A DNA stretch of 64,000 nt from Candidatus Manganitrophus noduliformans (GCF_012184425.1 NZ_VTOW01000004.1:1-64000), one strand, 5' to 3'. Counted from the stretch's first letter, positions 17,912 to 26,173 are shown. Translations and numbers: made by a program. The notes: a model not told the origin generated them from the sequence alone.

Positions 17912-19003
17912 ATGACTGTCATCGAACTGGCTCAGATCACCAAGACATACCCGGGCGGGAAAATGCCGGCGGTCTACGATGTTTCTTTCAGGGTGGAGAA
18001 AGGAGAGGTGCTGGCGCTCTTGGGGCCGAGCGGCAGCGGCAAAACAACCCTTCTTCGCTTGATCGCCGGTTTTGAGAAGCCCGATCAGGGCAACATTCTC
18101 CTAAACGGCCAGGAAGTAAGCCGGCCGCATCAGTGCCTTTCTCCTGAAAAGCGGGGGGTCGGGATGGTCTTCCAGGACTATGCGCTCTTCCCGCATCTGA
18201 CGGTGGAAGAGAACGTCGCCTTCGGGCTCGGCGGTTTGAGCCGGGAGCTTCGAAGGAAGCGGGTCCAAGAGGTCATCGATCAGGTCGGCCTGACCCCCTG
18301 GGTTCAACGCTACCCTCATGAGCTCTCCGGGGGGCAGCAGCAGCGGGTCGCCCTCGCGCGGGCGCTGGCGCCCAATCCGATCGTCTTGATGTTGGATGAG
18401 CCGTTCAGCAACCTCGATCCCGATATGCGAACCCAGATGCGGATGGAGGTGGCGGCGATTCTGCGCCGGACCGGGAGCACCGCCATCCTGGTGACGCACG
18501 ATCATGAAGAGGCGTTCGCCATGGCCGATAAGGTCGCCGTCCTCAACGCGGGCCGTCTGGAGCAGTGCGATACCCCGGAGATGGTCTACCATATTCCGTC
18601 CACCCCTTTTATCGCCGATTTCGTCGGGCAGGCCGATTTTATCCCCGGGGCCATTCAGAACGGAAAGGTTCTCACCGAGATCGGGATCTTTCCGAACGTG
18701 TCGACCTTTCCCGACGGGGCGGAGGTGATGGTGATGATCCGTCCCGACGATGTCGATTTGCTCCCTCAGGCGGAGGGGGCGGCCACGGTTTTGGGCCGCC
18801 AATTCAAGGGATCGGAGAACCGCTACATCGTTGCCCTCCCCTCCGGGCAGATTCTTCATAGCAGCCAGCATTCCCTTGCGGTTTATGCCGACCGAACGAA
18901 AGTGGACCTTAAATTAAAGGTGACGCACACGGTTTTGTTTAAAAGGGACGATGAATTCTTTAAACAGGGGTTCCATCATCCATATGGAGTGAAAAATGCG
19001 TGA
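17912..19003 (+). CDS. fbpC: Fe(3+) ABC transporter ATP-binding protein
   Basis: A 363-residue ATPase. Walker A is GPSGSGKTTLL near residue 38, the signature LSGGQQQRVALARAL near 140, Walker B VLMLDEPFSNLD near 160, and the switch His is in VTHDHEE. About 120 extra residues at the C-terminus form the TOBE-type regulatory domain typical of FbpC. It completes the fbpABC importer, which uses ATP to bring ferric iron into the cytoplasm. The fur promoter begins 29 bp after its stop. Confidence 0.92.
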   Translation: MTVIELAQITKTYPGGKMPAVYDVSFRVEKGEVLALLGPSGSGKTTLLRLIAGFEKPDQGNILLNGQEVSRPHQCLSPEKRGVGMVFQDYALFPHLTVEENVAFGLGGLSRELRRKRVQEVIDQVGLTPWVQRYPHELSGGQQQRVALARALAPNPIVLMLDEPFSNLDPDMRTQMRMEVAAILRRTGSTAILVTHDHEEAFAMADKVAVLNAGRLEQCDTPEMVYHIPSTPFIADFVGQADFIPGAIQNGKVLTEIGIFPNVSTFPDGAEVMVMIRPDDVDLLPQAEGAATVLGRQFKGSENRYIVALPSGQILHSSQHSLAVYADRTKVDLKLKVTHTVLFKRDDEFFKQGFHHPYGVKNA

Positions 19004-19031
19004 AAAAGGGAATCGCCCTCTGAAAAAAAGC

Positions 19032-19060
19032 TTGACAACCACAAAGCGCTCTTCTACTAT
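19032..19060 (+). promoter_or_regulatory. Sigma70 promoter of fur
   Basis: TTGACA (19032-19037), 17 bp, TACTAT (19055-19060), directly followed by a Fur box. Transcription should start near 19067. Longer frames that begin at 18996 or 19059 are therefore unlikely to be the real start. Confidence 0.8.
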
Positions 19061-19067
19061 GGAGAAC

Positions 19068-19086
19068 GAATTTGATAATCATTCTC
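19068..19086 (+). promoter_or_regulatory. Fur box upstream of fur (autoregulation)
   Basis: The 19-mer GAATTTGATAATCATTCTC lies 7 bp after the fur -10. It shares an identical 17-bp core, TTTGATAATCATTCTCA, with the box in front of fbpA. It indicates negative autoregulation of fur. Confidence 0.8.
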
Positions 19087-19100
19087 AATTAGGGACCCAG

Positions 19101-19589
19101 ATGAAGGAAGAAGCACTGCTGCAAGAACATATCGCGAAGCATCATTTGAAGGTCACCAAAGAGCGAAGCGCCATTTTGCGCGCCTTCATCGAGGCGGAAC
19201 GCCACGTTACCGCCGAAGAGTTATACCGAATGATGAGGGAGAAGCACGCCTCGATCGGGCTGGCGACGATCTACCGGACCCTTAATCTTTTCTGCGAATG
19301 CGGTTTGGCGGAGCAGCGGCAATTCGGAGACGGCCATGCCCGGTATGAACTGACCTACAACGTCAACCACCATGATCATCTGGTCTGCACCCAATGCAAG
19401 AAGATCATCGAATTCGAAAACATGGACATCGAGAAGCTCCAGGAGAAAGTGGCGAAGGCCCATCGCTTCACCATCTACAGCCATAAACTGGAGCTCTACG
19501 GACTCTGCTCCGATTGCGCCAAGTCGAACAGCTCCCTCCGGAAGGGAAAGGACGAGCTTCATGCCGTGCGATCTTCCCGATCCGAATAA
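19101..19589 (+). CDS. fur: Ferric uptake regulator Fur
   Basis: A 162-residue metal-dependent repressor. The N-terminal winged helix contains VTAEELYRMM and IGLATIYRTLNLF. The dimerisation domain has the HHDH motif followed by CTQCKK, and a second CSDC near the C-terminus for structural zinc. The start is set at the ATG at 19101 with AGGGA 5 nt upstream, because promoter and operator lie inside the longer frame. The last 20 residues are basic and extend beyond the usual Fur. Position after fbpABC, and matching Fur boxes on both units, point to iron as the signal. Confidence 0.9.
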   Translation: MKEEALLQEHIAKHHLKVTKERSAILRAFIEAERHVTAEELYRMMREKHASIGLATIYRTLNLFCECGLAEQRQFGDGHARYELTYNVNHHDHLVCTQCKKIIEFENMDIEKLQEKVAKAHRFTIYSHKLELYGLCSDCAKSNSSLRKGKDELHAVRSSRSE

Positions 19590-19724
19590 TCGCGCCGAGA
19601 CGGGCGATCCTGAAGCGCTTCGTGTCGATTCCGATTTCTCCATGCATTTCCTTCACAGGCAGCACGAGTAAGAAGGTTTGGAAATAAGAGTATGGTTGCT
19701 TCTTAGGGAAAGAGAGAACTGGAT

Positions 19725-19952
19725 ATGCCGAAGAATGAAGAGAAAACAGCCCCGGAGGATTTGCGTTGTCTCTGTGGCAGTCTCGTCGCCAAGGTCAGAA
19801 AAGAGGGGATTGAGCTCAAGTGTCGTCGCTGCAAACGAGTGGCCCTCATTCCTTTTTCCGGGGATGATCAGGCTTTCCTGGAAGAAAACCATCCCGATAT
19901 CTTTTGGCACCAGATTACATTCGACCACCCATCGGGCTGTAATCCGTTATAG
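19725..19952 (+). CDS. Com-like small zinc-finger protein
   Basis: A 75-residue protein with C-x-C (RCLCGSLVAKV) and C-x2-C (LKCRRCKR) pairs about 18 residues apart, the pattern of the phage Mu Com translational regulator family. Cellular Com-like proteins are small zinc-binding proteins of unknown role. The C-terminal half is acidic and aromatic with no known motif. It sits between fur and a porin gene on the same strand. No ribosome site stronger than GAGAACTGGAT is visible. Confidence 0.6.
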   Translation: MPKNEEKTAPEDLRCLCGSLVAKVRKEGIELKCRRCKRVALIPFSGDDQAFLEENHPDIFWHQITFDHPSGCNPL

Positions 19953-20020
19953 TTCGGGCGCCGCTCGCGTTTCTGCAATATATTGAAAACATAAAAATTT
20001 AAGAGAAAAATTTGTGATCT

Positions 20021-20040
20021 TGGACACAGGGGGGTGTCCA
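20021..20040 (+). other. Hairpin in the porin 5' leader
   Basis: TGGACAC/GTGTCCA, a perfect 7-bp stem (20021-20027 with 20034-20040) around a six-base purine loop, starts about 90 nt before the porin ATG. It has no T tract, so it is more likely a leader structure or protein site than a terminator. Confidence 0.45.
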
Positions 20041-20111
20041 GACAGCGGCCAGAGATCCTTTGCGAGCCAGAGCCCGAATTCGAAACAAAACACGAATAGG
20101 AGATCCTGGAG

Positions 20112-21278
20112 ATGCTTAAGAAATGGGTGTGGCCGTTTTTCGCGTTGATGTTTGTTTTTGTTTCTTCCGGTTGGGCCATGGAGATGGAGCCGGGTGAAGG
20201 CTCGCAGACGAAGATCTACGGATATGGGGAGCTTCATTACAACGATTACGAGGGGACGCAATCGGTTTCCGGGAGACCGCAGGGAGGAGGGGTCGGAGCC
20301 AAACTGGAGCTTCACCGTTTTGTCATTGGAATCGGTCATGATTTCAACGACTGGATCTCGTTCCGCGGGGAGATCGACTTAGAGCATGCCTTTCGGGAGC
20401 CCTACGTCGAATATGCCTATATCGAGTTTCGTTTAAATCAAGCGTTGGCGATCCGCACGGGAAGTCTTCTGCTGCCGGTCGGTTTTATGAACGAGGTGCA
20501 TGAACCGCCCACATTCTACAGCGTGGAGCGGCCCGACGTCGAGGCGAGGGTGATTCCGACCACCTGGCCGGAAGGAGGAATCGGATTTTTGGGAAATGTC
20601 GTTCCCGGCCTTCGATATAAGGTTTACATCGTCTCGGGTCTTGATGCGCAGGCCGGCTTCGGCGGCACGGCCAATTTCGCCACGGGATTCAGCGCCAGCA
20701 ACGGCATCCGAGGGGGGAGAAACAAGGCGGCCGATGCGCCCGCGCAAGACAAGGCGGTGGTCGGCCGGCTGGAGTATACCGGGATTCCGGGGCTGAAGCT
20801 GGGAACCTCGGCCTATCGCGGAGAGGCCGATCAAGGAAAGATTCCGGGGGCGGATGTCGCCGTTCTTCTTTTGGAGGCTGACGCCCAGATCCGATTCGGA
20901 GGGTTCGAGGTGCGGGGGGTTTATGCTCAGATCGACATCGACGATGTCGCCGCCCTCAACGCCGCGAAAGGAATCGCGGCCGGCTCCAGCGCCTCCGTCG
21001 GGGAGCAAATTTACGGCTGGTATGCCGAACTGGCGTATCACCTGGTTCTCGGGAACCACGAACTGGTCCCTTTTGTCCGCCACGAGCAGTTCAATACGCA
21101 GGATGCGGTTCCGACCGGTTTTACAGCCGATCCGGCCAATGACGTGACGGTCTGGACGGGGGGATTGGCTTATTTCCCCCATCCGCAGGTCGTCGCGAAG
21201 GCCGACTTCCAGGGACGGGAGGATGGAACGAACGATCACAGCAGGCAGTTCAATCTCGGCATCGGTTGGATGTTTTAA
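20112..21278 (+). CDS. Outer-membrane porin-like beta-barrel protein
   Basis: A 388-residue protein with a signal peptide (SSGWA|MEME). The mature part alternates polar and aromatic residues as in beta-barrels (IYGYGELHYNDYEG, YVEYAYIEFRLNQALAIRTG) and ends in the outer-membrane signature GIGWMF with C-terminal Phe. The pattern resembles phosphate-selective or general porins of the OprO/OprP type; substrate unknown. AGGAGATCCTGGAG precedes the ATG. It lies 4 bp before the ApbE-FMN fusion gene, so the two are probably one transcript. Confidence 0.8.
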   Translation: MLKKWVWPFFALMFVFVSSGWAMEMEPGEGSQTKIYGYGELHYNDYEGTQSVSGRPQGGGVGAKLELHRFVIGIGHDFNDWISFRGEIDLEHAFREPYVEYAYIEFRLNQALAIRTGSLLLPVGFMNEVHEPPTFYSVERPDVEARVIPTTWPEGGIGFLGNVVPGLRYKVYIVSGLDAQAGFGGTANFATGFSASNGIRGGRNKAADAPAQDKAVVGRLEYTGIPGLKLGTSAYRGEADQGKIPGADVAVLLLEADAQIRFGGFEVRGVYAQIDIDDVAALNAAKGIAAGSSASVGEQIYGWYAELAYHLVLGNHELVPFVRHEQFNTQDAVPTGFTADPANDVTVWTGGLAYFPHPQVVAKADFQGREDGTNDHSRQFNLGIGWMF

Positions 21279-21281
21279 TCT

Positions 21282-22790
21282 TTGACGGATCGATATTACA
21301 AAAGAATACGCTACTTGATGGGATCTCCCGTCGAGATCACGGCGTATGGAGAGAAGGAGATCTGCTCGAACGGGATCGAAGCGGCCTTTCTGGAAATCGG
21401 TCGGATCGAGCGGCTGTTGAGTGTTTATCAACCGGACAGCGTCCTCTCCCGAGTTAATCGCTTCTCCAAAAAAGGTTTCATTTCGGTTCCGAGGGAGGTC
21501 TTGGATCTCCTCTCCGAGTCGATCCGTTACGCCAAGGAAAGCCAGGGGGCCTTCGACATCACCGCAGGCCCCCTGGTTCGTCTCTGGGGGTTTGGTCCGG
21601 GAAAAGAAAGGGGAGAGCCCCCTTCGAGAGAAGAGATCGCCGCGGCCTGCCGTTCGGTCGGCTCCGAGCATGTTCGGATCCATTTCGATTCCGGCGAGCT
21701 TGAACTTTTGCAGGAGGGAATGGAACTCAATCTCGGGGGGATCGGGAAAGGGTATGCCATCGATCGGGCGGCGCATGTTTTAAAAGCGTTCGGGGTCACC
21801 CGAGCGTTGATCAGTTCCGGAAGCACCCTCTTCGCGCTGGGGTCGCCGCCGGGCCAACGCGGGTGGCCGGTTTTGATTCGGCATCCGCGGCTGGAGAAAG
21901 AAGAGATCGGCACCCTTTTTTTATGTCATCAGGCCCTGTCCACCTCCGGAGATTATGAGAAATTTTTTGTTTTTCAAGGGAGGCGCTTCAGCCATCTGAT
22001 CGATCCGCGGACGGGCGCTCCGGCCGCGTGGATGGCCTCCGTCAGCGTGGTCGCCCCCGGTGCGATGGAAGCGGATGCCCTCTCCACCGCCGGGTTTATC
22101 CTGGGAGAACGGGAGGGGAGCGCGCTTCTTAAAAGATTTTCAGGTGCCGAGGGGCTTTTTGTCGCCGAGAGTTCCGAAGGGAACGTCTCCTTTCATGCCA
22201 CCACGGAGTGGCGTCGGGTCGAGGCCTCCTATTCACCAAGCCGTCGAAGGTTTCTGACGCTTCTCTCCGGATTCTTCATCGGCCTCATGGTTCCTCTCCC
22301 GGCGCGGGCGACCGTCGTCTACGCGAAGGAAGAGGAGGCGCTCCGGAGGATGATGCCGGAGGCCGATCGTTTCGACGCGGACGAGATCGATCTCTCCCCC
22401 GACCAGCTCTCCAAGGCGCAAAATCTGACCGGAAAGGGGTTCAGGGATAAAAAATTTCTCTTCAAAATCGGTCGGAAGGGAAAAGAGACGGTCGGGTATG
22501 CCGTTCGTCTTGAAGCGATCGGAAAGGAGCGGCCGATCACCTTTCTGATCGGGATCAATTCGGACGGGACGGTCAAAGGGGCCGAAGTCCTGATCTATCG
22601 TGAATCCGAAGGCTCCGAGATCCGTCACCCGCGGTTTATGGCGCAGTTTCTCAGAAAAACGGTGGAGGATCCTTTACGCCCCGGGCAAGACATTCAGGTG
22701 ATCAGCGGCGCGACCCTTTCCTCCCGCGCCGCCGCCTACGTCGTCCGGAAAGCGTTATCGATCTTTGAGGCGGTTTATAAAAAAGGATAG
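21282..22790 (+). CDS. ApbE flavin transferase fused through a Tat-like signal to an FMN-binding domain
   Basis: A 502-residue fusion. Residues 1-310 are an ApbE-type FMN transferase (LNLGGIGKGYAID at 149-161, HLIDPRTG at 238-245, DALSTA at 265-270). Residues 320-343 read like a Tat signal peptide: SRRRFLTL, a hydrophobic core and an ARA end. Residues about 375-500 are an FMN-binding domain with the flavinylation motif SGAT at 475-478. ApbE covalently attaches FMN to the Thr of that motif, so enzyme and substrate share one chain. No N-terminal signal is seen. The start is a TTG; an ATG 12 codons later is possible. Porin gene upstream, four-helix gene 5 bp downstream. Confidence 0.85.
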   Translation: MTDRYYKRIRYLMGSPVEITAYGEKEICSNGIEAAFLEIGRIERLLSVYQPDSVLSRVNRFSKKGFISVPREVLDLLSESIRYAKESQGAFDITAGPLVRLWGFGPGKERGEPPSREEIAAACRSVGSEHVRIHFDSGELELLQEGMELNLGGIGKGYAIDRAAHVLKAFGVTRALISSGSTLFALGSPPGQRGWPVLIRHPRLEKEEIGTLFLCHQALSTSGDYEKFFVFQGRRFSHLIDPRTGAPAAWMASVSVVAPGAMEADALSTAGFILGEREGSALLKRFSGAEGLFVAESSEGNVSFHATTEWRRVEASYSPSRRRFLTLLSGFFIGLMVPLPARATVVYAKEEEALRRMMPEADRFDADEIDLSPDQLSKAQNLTGKGFRDKKFLFKIGRKGKETVGYAVRLEAIGKERPITFLIGINSDGTVKGAEVLIYRESEGSEIRHPRFMAQFLRKTVEDPLRPGQDIQVISGATLSSRAAAYVVRKALSIFEAVYKKG

Positions 22791-22795
22791 CTTGC

Positions 22796-23335
22796 TTGAA
22801 AAACTTTATACGCAAAGGAACTTGGCTTGAACAGACCTCTTTGGAGATCCGGTGGATCTATAGCCTCTTTCTGGTTTTCGCCTTCGTCGGCCATTTAACC
22901 TTCGTCATGATTTCGGTCTACCGGGTCGGTCCCGGCTATCAGGAGATCGTCCGCCATTATCGGGGAGACGAAGGGGGGGATGAAATGGCCTTTCCGAAAG
23001 AGTTTCTCACTTTATTGGAAGTCACCCATTTCCATGCCTACATCGAAGGGATCGTTCTCTTGGTCTTGGCCCATCTCTTCGCCGCCGTTCCGATCCAGCA
23101 GAAGATACGGTTGGGAATTATCGCCGCCGCCTTTGGAGCCACCTTTCTCGATCTCGGCTCCCCCTGGCTGATCCGTTATCTTTCCCCCCAGGCAGCCTAT
23201 GCCCAGATCGCCGCCTGGATCGGGATGGGGGTGAGTTATCTTCCCCTGACCTTCTTTCCTCTTTACTATCTCTGGAAGAGCCCTCCCGACAAGGAAGGCC
23301 GTAAGAAGAAGGGGCATGCCGCGCCGCAAGGGTAG
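22796..23335 (+). CDS. Four-helix membrane protein with conserved-looking histidines
   Basis: A 179-residue integral membrane protein with four hydrophobic segments (about 20-42, 78-98, 103-125, 135-160). Histidines H33, H78, H80 and H93 lie in or at the ends of helices 1 and 2, where they could hold heme b or metal; this is inference. It starts at TTG with AAGGATAG upstream and follows the ApbE-FMN fusion by 5 bp. It may pass electrons between the quinone pool and the flavin domain. I do not recognise the family with certainty. Confidence 0.65.
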   Translation: MKNFIRKGTWLEQTSLEIRWIYSLFLVFAFVGHLTFVMISVYRVGPGYQEIVRHYRGDEGGDEMAFPKEFLTLLEVTHFHAYIEGIVLLVLAHLFAAVPIQQKIRLGIIAAAFGATFLDLGSPWLIRYLSPQAAYAQIAAWIGMGVSYLPLTFFPLYYLWKSPPDKEGRKKKGHAAPQG

Positions 23336-23361
23336 TCCGATCGAATTCGGGTTTTCAGCGG

Positions 23362-23389
23362 TTGACAGCGGGGGGCTAATTTGTTAAAT
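23362..23389 (+). promoter_or_regulatory. Promoter of tRNA-Val
   Basis: TTGACA (23362-23367), 16 bp, TTAAAT (23384-23389), 21 bp before the mature tRNA 5' end. Confidence 0.55.
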
Positions 23390-23410
23390 ATGAGCTTCCC
23401 GTTCGGTATC

Positions 23411-23485
23411 GGGCGATTAGCTCAGTGGTAGAGCGCTTCCTTCACACGGAAGAGGCCGCTGGTTCAATCCCAGCATCGCCTACCA
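23411..23485 (+). tRNA. tRNA-Val(CAC)
   Basis: A 75-nt cloverleaf. Acceptor stem GGGCGAT pairs with ATCGCCT (G1-U72 wobble). D-arm includes AGCTCAGTGGTAGAGC. The anticodon stem CTTCC/GGAAG encloses the loop TTCACAC, giving anticodon CAC. The T-arm is GCTGG-TTCAATC-CCAGC. Discriminator A and CCA are encoded. Confidence 0.95.
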
Positions 23486-23507
23486 ATCCTTAAAGTCTTT
23501 ATCCCTC

Positions 23508-24023
23508 TCATCGAAGCCATCCCGGCGGTGCGCCGGCCTTTCTGGCCGCTTCCGGAAGCGCGGTTTGAAGCGCCTCTTCGGCCTCCCGGATCTCCTGTTT
23601 CATCGCTTCGATCTCCCGCAGAAGCCGGTTGGTTTCAGCCTCCCTGAAGAAAACGGCCTTATTCTCGAATCGAAGCCGGCCGAGCGCTTTCTCCGCTTCC
23701 GTCAGCTGCCTGATCAGTTCACCCTTTCGAGACCGCCATTCTTGGATTCGCTTCTTCCACCAACGCTCATCATGTCCGTTCAGATCGACATTCGCTGAAC
23801 GTGGGACGGATACCAAGGGGGCGATCGATTTTACCACCGGCAGGTCGGGAAGCGGCTGGACCTCCGCATGTTCCCGATAGGCCGGCGGGATTCTCGAAGG
23901 AACGTTGGTAAAGTGTGGCGTGCCGTCTTCATCCAACCATCGAAAGATCTCCCCCGCCATGGCCGAAGGTTTGGATGGAGTCAATAACAGCAACAGAATC
24001 AACATGGTTTTAGAGAATATCAT
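23508..24023 (-). CDS. DUF4124-type periplasmic protein with coiled coil
   Basis: A 171-residue protein with an N-terminal signal peptide (about 1-23, ending SAMA). The short DUF4124 segment follows: EIFRWLDEDGTPHFTN. After a Pro-rich linker, residues about 90-155 are a charged coiled coil (LTEAEKALGRLRFENK, EIEAMKQEIREAEEAL). DUF4124 proteins are envelope proteins of unknown function. It is convergent with tRNA-Val and divergent from the M48 protease gene. Confidence 0.7.
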   Translation of the reverse strand: MIFSKTMLILLLLLTPSKPSAMAGEIFRWLDEDGTPHFTNVPSRIPPAYREHAEVQPLPDLPVVKSIAPLVSVPRSANVDLNGHDERWWKKRIQEWRSRKGELIRQLTEAEKALGRLRFENKAVFFREAETNRLLREIEAMKQEIREAEEALQTALPEAARKAGAPPGWLR

Positions 24024-24064
24024 TTTTCTCCTCGGCAGAATTCATATGGACAATAGAACGCTTT

Positions 24065-24094
24065 TTGATTCGTCTCTTTTGCTTATGCTACTAT
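24065..24094 (+). promoter_or_regulatory. Candidate promoter of the M48 protease gene
   Basis: TTGATT (24065-24070), 18 bp, TACTAT (24089-24094), about 50 bp before the chosen ATG at 24143. It lies within the longer open frame and so supports the shorter gene. Confidence 0.45.
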
Positions 24095-24142
24095 AAAAGT
24101 ACTGTTTATCCTTGGCAAAAATCAACTAGCAGGGTGGTCTCT

Positions 24143-24952
24143 ATGAAATTTGCGAATGTAATTAAAAAACAGATGATCCTTCTGGTGCTCCTCTCGATCC
24201 TGGTTGCCTGCCGGAGCACTCCCGTCACCGACCGGGAACAGTTGATCCTGGTCCCGGAATCTCAAGAAATCCAGATGGGGCTCACCGCGTATCAGCAAAT
24301 CTTGTCCGAGTCAAAACTTTCGGACGATCCTGAAAAAGTGGCCATGGTCCGGCGGATCGGCGAGCGGATCGCCGCGGCGGCGGATAAGCCCGATTATGAG
24401 TGGGAGTTTAATCTGATCGAAGATGACAGCCAGGTCAACGCATTCGCCTTGCCGGGAGGGAAGGTCGCCGTCTATACTGGAATCCTCCCGATCACGCAGA
24501 ACGAGGCCGGGCTGGCGACGGTGATGGCGCACGAGGTGGCCCATGCGACGGCGCGGCACGGGGGCGAGCGGATGTCGACCGGGCTTCTGGCGCAGCTCGG
24601 AATGATGGCGCTCGATGTCGGATTGGCCATGAAGAATCAAGACCCGCAGATGAAGCAGGCGCTCCTTGCCGCTTACGGCGCCGCGGCTCAGGTGGGGGTG
24701 ATCCTGCCGTTTAGTCGAAAGCAGGAATCGGAAGCGGATCGGATCGGCCTGACCTATATGGCAAAAGCCGGCTACGATCCCGAGGAGGCGCTTCAATTTT
24801 GGGAGCGGATGTCGAAGATCGAGAAAGAGAAAGCGCCCGAGTTTCTCTCCACCCATCCGAGCGACGAGACCCGTGTCGAGCAGATTGCCGAATGGATTCC
24901 GGAAGTGAAGGAGGAATATCGGGAGAATCAAACGGGGATGGGGGGAAGGTAA
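24143..24952 (+). CDS. M48-family metalloprotease lipoprotein
   Basis: A 269-residue zinc protease. The signal peptide ends in the lipobox LVAC (C23). HEXXH is present as MAHEVAHATARHGG, and the third ligand lies in ESEADRIGLTYMAKAGYD, the YcaL/LoiP/BepA-like arrangement. Such periplasmic proteases degrade misfolded outer-membrane proteins. The start is the ATG at 24143 with AGGGTGG upstream. An in-frame extension to 24065 overlaps the promoter and would put 26 polar residues before the signal peptide. Confidence 0.9.
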   Translation: MKFANVIKKQMILLVLLSILVACRSTPVTDREQLILVPESQEIQMGLTAYQQILSESKLSDDPEKVAMVRRIGERIAAAADKPDYEWEFNLIEDDSQVNAFALPGGKVAVYTGILPITQNEAGLATVMAHEVAHATARHGGERMSTGLLAQLGMMALDVGLAMKNQDPQMKQALLAAYGAAAQVGVILPFSRKQESEADRIGLTYMAKAGYDPEEALQFWERMSKIEKEKAPEFLSTHPSDETRVEQIAEWIPEVKEEYRENQTGMGGR

Positions 24953-24966
24953 CTCTTGGGACGCTG

Positions 24967-26166
24967 CTAAGAGGCGGCCGGCGCATCCGGCTGCTTGCAG
25001 CGGTTTTTCTCCCGCTCGGCATCGGCCGTCGATTCGAGGTGGGTGAACGCCTCTGCGAGAAGACAATGGGGCTCGTTTAATTGAGGATTGAGCTTGAGCG
25101 TTTGCTCCAGCTCAAGAACCGCCTGTTCATAGAGATCGACCGCAAGATAGGCTTTGCCCAATCCCAGATGGCCGTCCGCCGAGTCGGCCTTCCTGCGGAG
25201 AAGCTTATGGAATGTGTTAATCGATTCTTGCGTCCGGCCCTGCTTCAAGTAGGCTTCTCCCAGCTTTACGTATAGCCCGATATGACCGGGGGAAAGGACC
25301 AACGCCCGTTTGATGGCGGAGATCCCTTCATTTGTCGCCCCCTTTTTAAAGTAAACGTCGGCCAACCCCTCATAGGCCCGCGCGCTCTGAGAGGTCAATC
25401 GGATCGCCGCTTGAAACGATTCGAGGGCGGGGTCGGTTTCTCCATTCTTTAAATAGCTCTCTCCGAGAAGGACATGAAGATTCGGGTCACGGGGCTTTTT
25501 GGAAAGGGCCTCCCGATACGATTCAATCGCATCTCTCCATAATTCTTTCACCCTGTACAAATCTCCCACCCCGCGATAGGCCCGCGCATATTCATCATCG
25601 GACGGCGTTTGCCTTGGGAGGGGGGTCACGCCGTCGAGGATGTCATCGATCATTTGCTGCTGGTTTTCATAAAAAGGGGCCGGAAGCTCAAAGTGAAGTT
25701 GGACCAAATTCAGTCCAACCGAAACAGTGTACGAATGAAAAATTTTGGGGAGACCCTCTCTTTGGCCCATCCAGACCAATTCTCTCCAGGTTTCTCCTTT
25801 TCTTTCGATCTCTCGGGAGGAGATTTCCTGAAAGTGGGAGAGCTCATTCCGGATAAACTTTTGAAGCCGCTGGGGAAGCGGGAGCGCCGCCTCGATTTTT
25901 CGGTAGTTTTCCAGTGAAGGAATGTCCGGCAAGAAAATCCCGGTCAAGCGGGCGATCTCCGTTCCGTTCGGTTTTAACTTTCCGACGAACAGCGTATTTT
26001 CCGGGGCGGAGAGATGCCATTGCGGGGGGAAGGCGATTAAAATTCCGGCTTCGTTCGATTTGAAAAGATGGTTTTCGTTATCGATCGGTGTTGGCTTGGA
26101 AAAACATCCGGCGAAAAAAAGGAGGAGGACCGAGGTGAAGATCGTATTGTAATGCTTTTTTATCAC
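24967..26166 (-). CDS. TPR-repeat lipoprotein
   Basis: A 399-residue envelope protein. The lipobox is FAGC (C21). Residues about 35-190 form a domain I do not recognise (PQWHLSAPENTLFVGKL onward), followed by five to six tetratricopeptide repeats (for example YRGVGDLYRVKELWRDAIES, AYEGLADVYFKKGATNEG, HLGLGKAYLAVDLYEQAV). TPRs mediate protein-protein contacts, so an assembly or scaffolding role at a membrane is likely. It converges on the M48 protease gene and has its own promoter at 26174-26201. Confidence 0.8.
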   Translation of the reverse strand: MIKKHYNTIFTSVLLLFFAGCFSKPTPIDNENHLFKSNEAGILIAFPPQWHLSAPENTLFVGKLKPNGTEIARLTGIFLPDIPSLENYRKIEAALPLPQRLQKFIRNELSHFQEISSREIERKGETWRELVWMGQREGLPKIFHSYTVSVGLNLVQLHFELPAPFYENQQQMIDDILDGVTPLPRQTPSDDEYARAYRGVGDLYRVKELWRDAIESYREALSKKPRDPNLHVLLGESYLKNGETDPALESFQAAIRLTSQSARAYEGLADVYFKKGATNEGISAIKRALVLSPGHIGLYVKLGEAYLKQGRTQESINTFHKLLRRKADSADGHLGLGKAYLAVDLYEQAVLELEQTLKLNPQLNEPHCLLAEAFTHLESTADAEREKNRCKQPDAPAAS

Positions 26167-26173
26167 AAATTTT

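Noticed and set aside
18996-19100. Longer Fur start giving a 197-residue protein
   Set aside because: This stretch contains the fur promoter and Fur box. The shorter start fits normal Fur length and has AGGGA upstream.
20433-21776. 447-codon open frame antisense to the porin and ApbE genes
   Set aside because: It spans two well-supported opposite-strand genes and has shadow-type composition.
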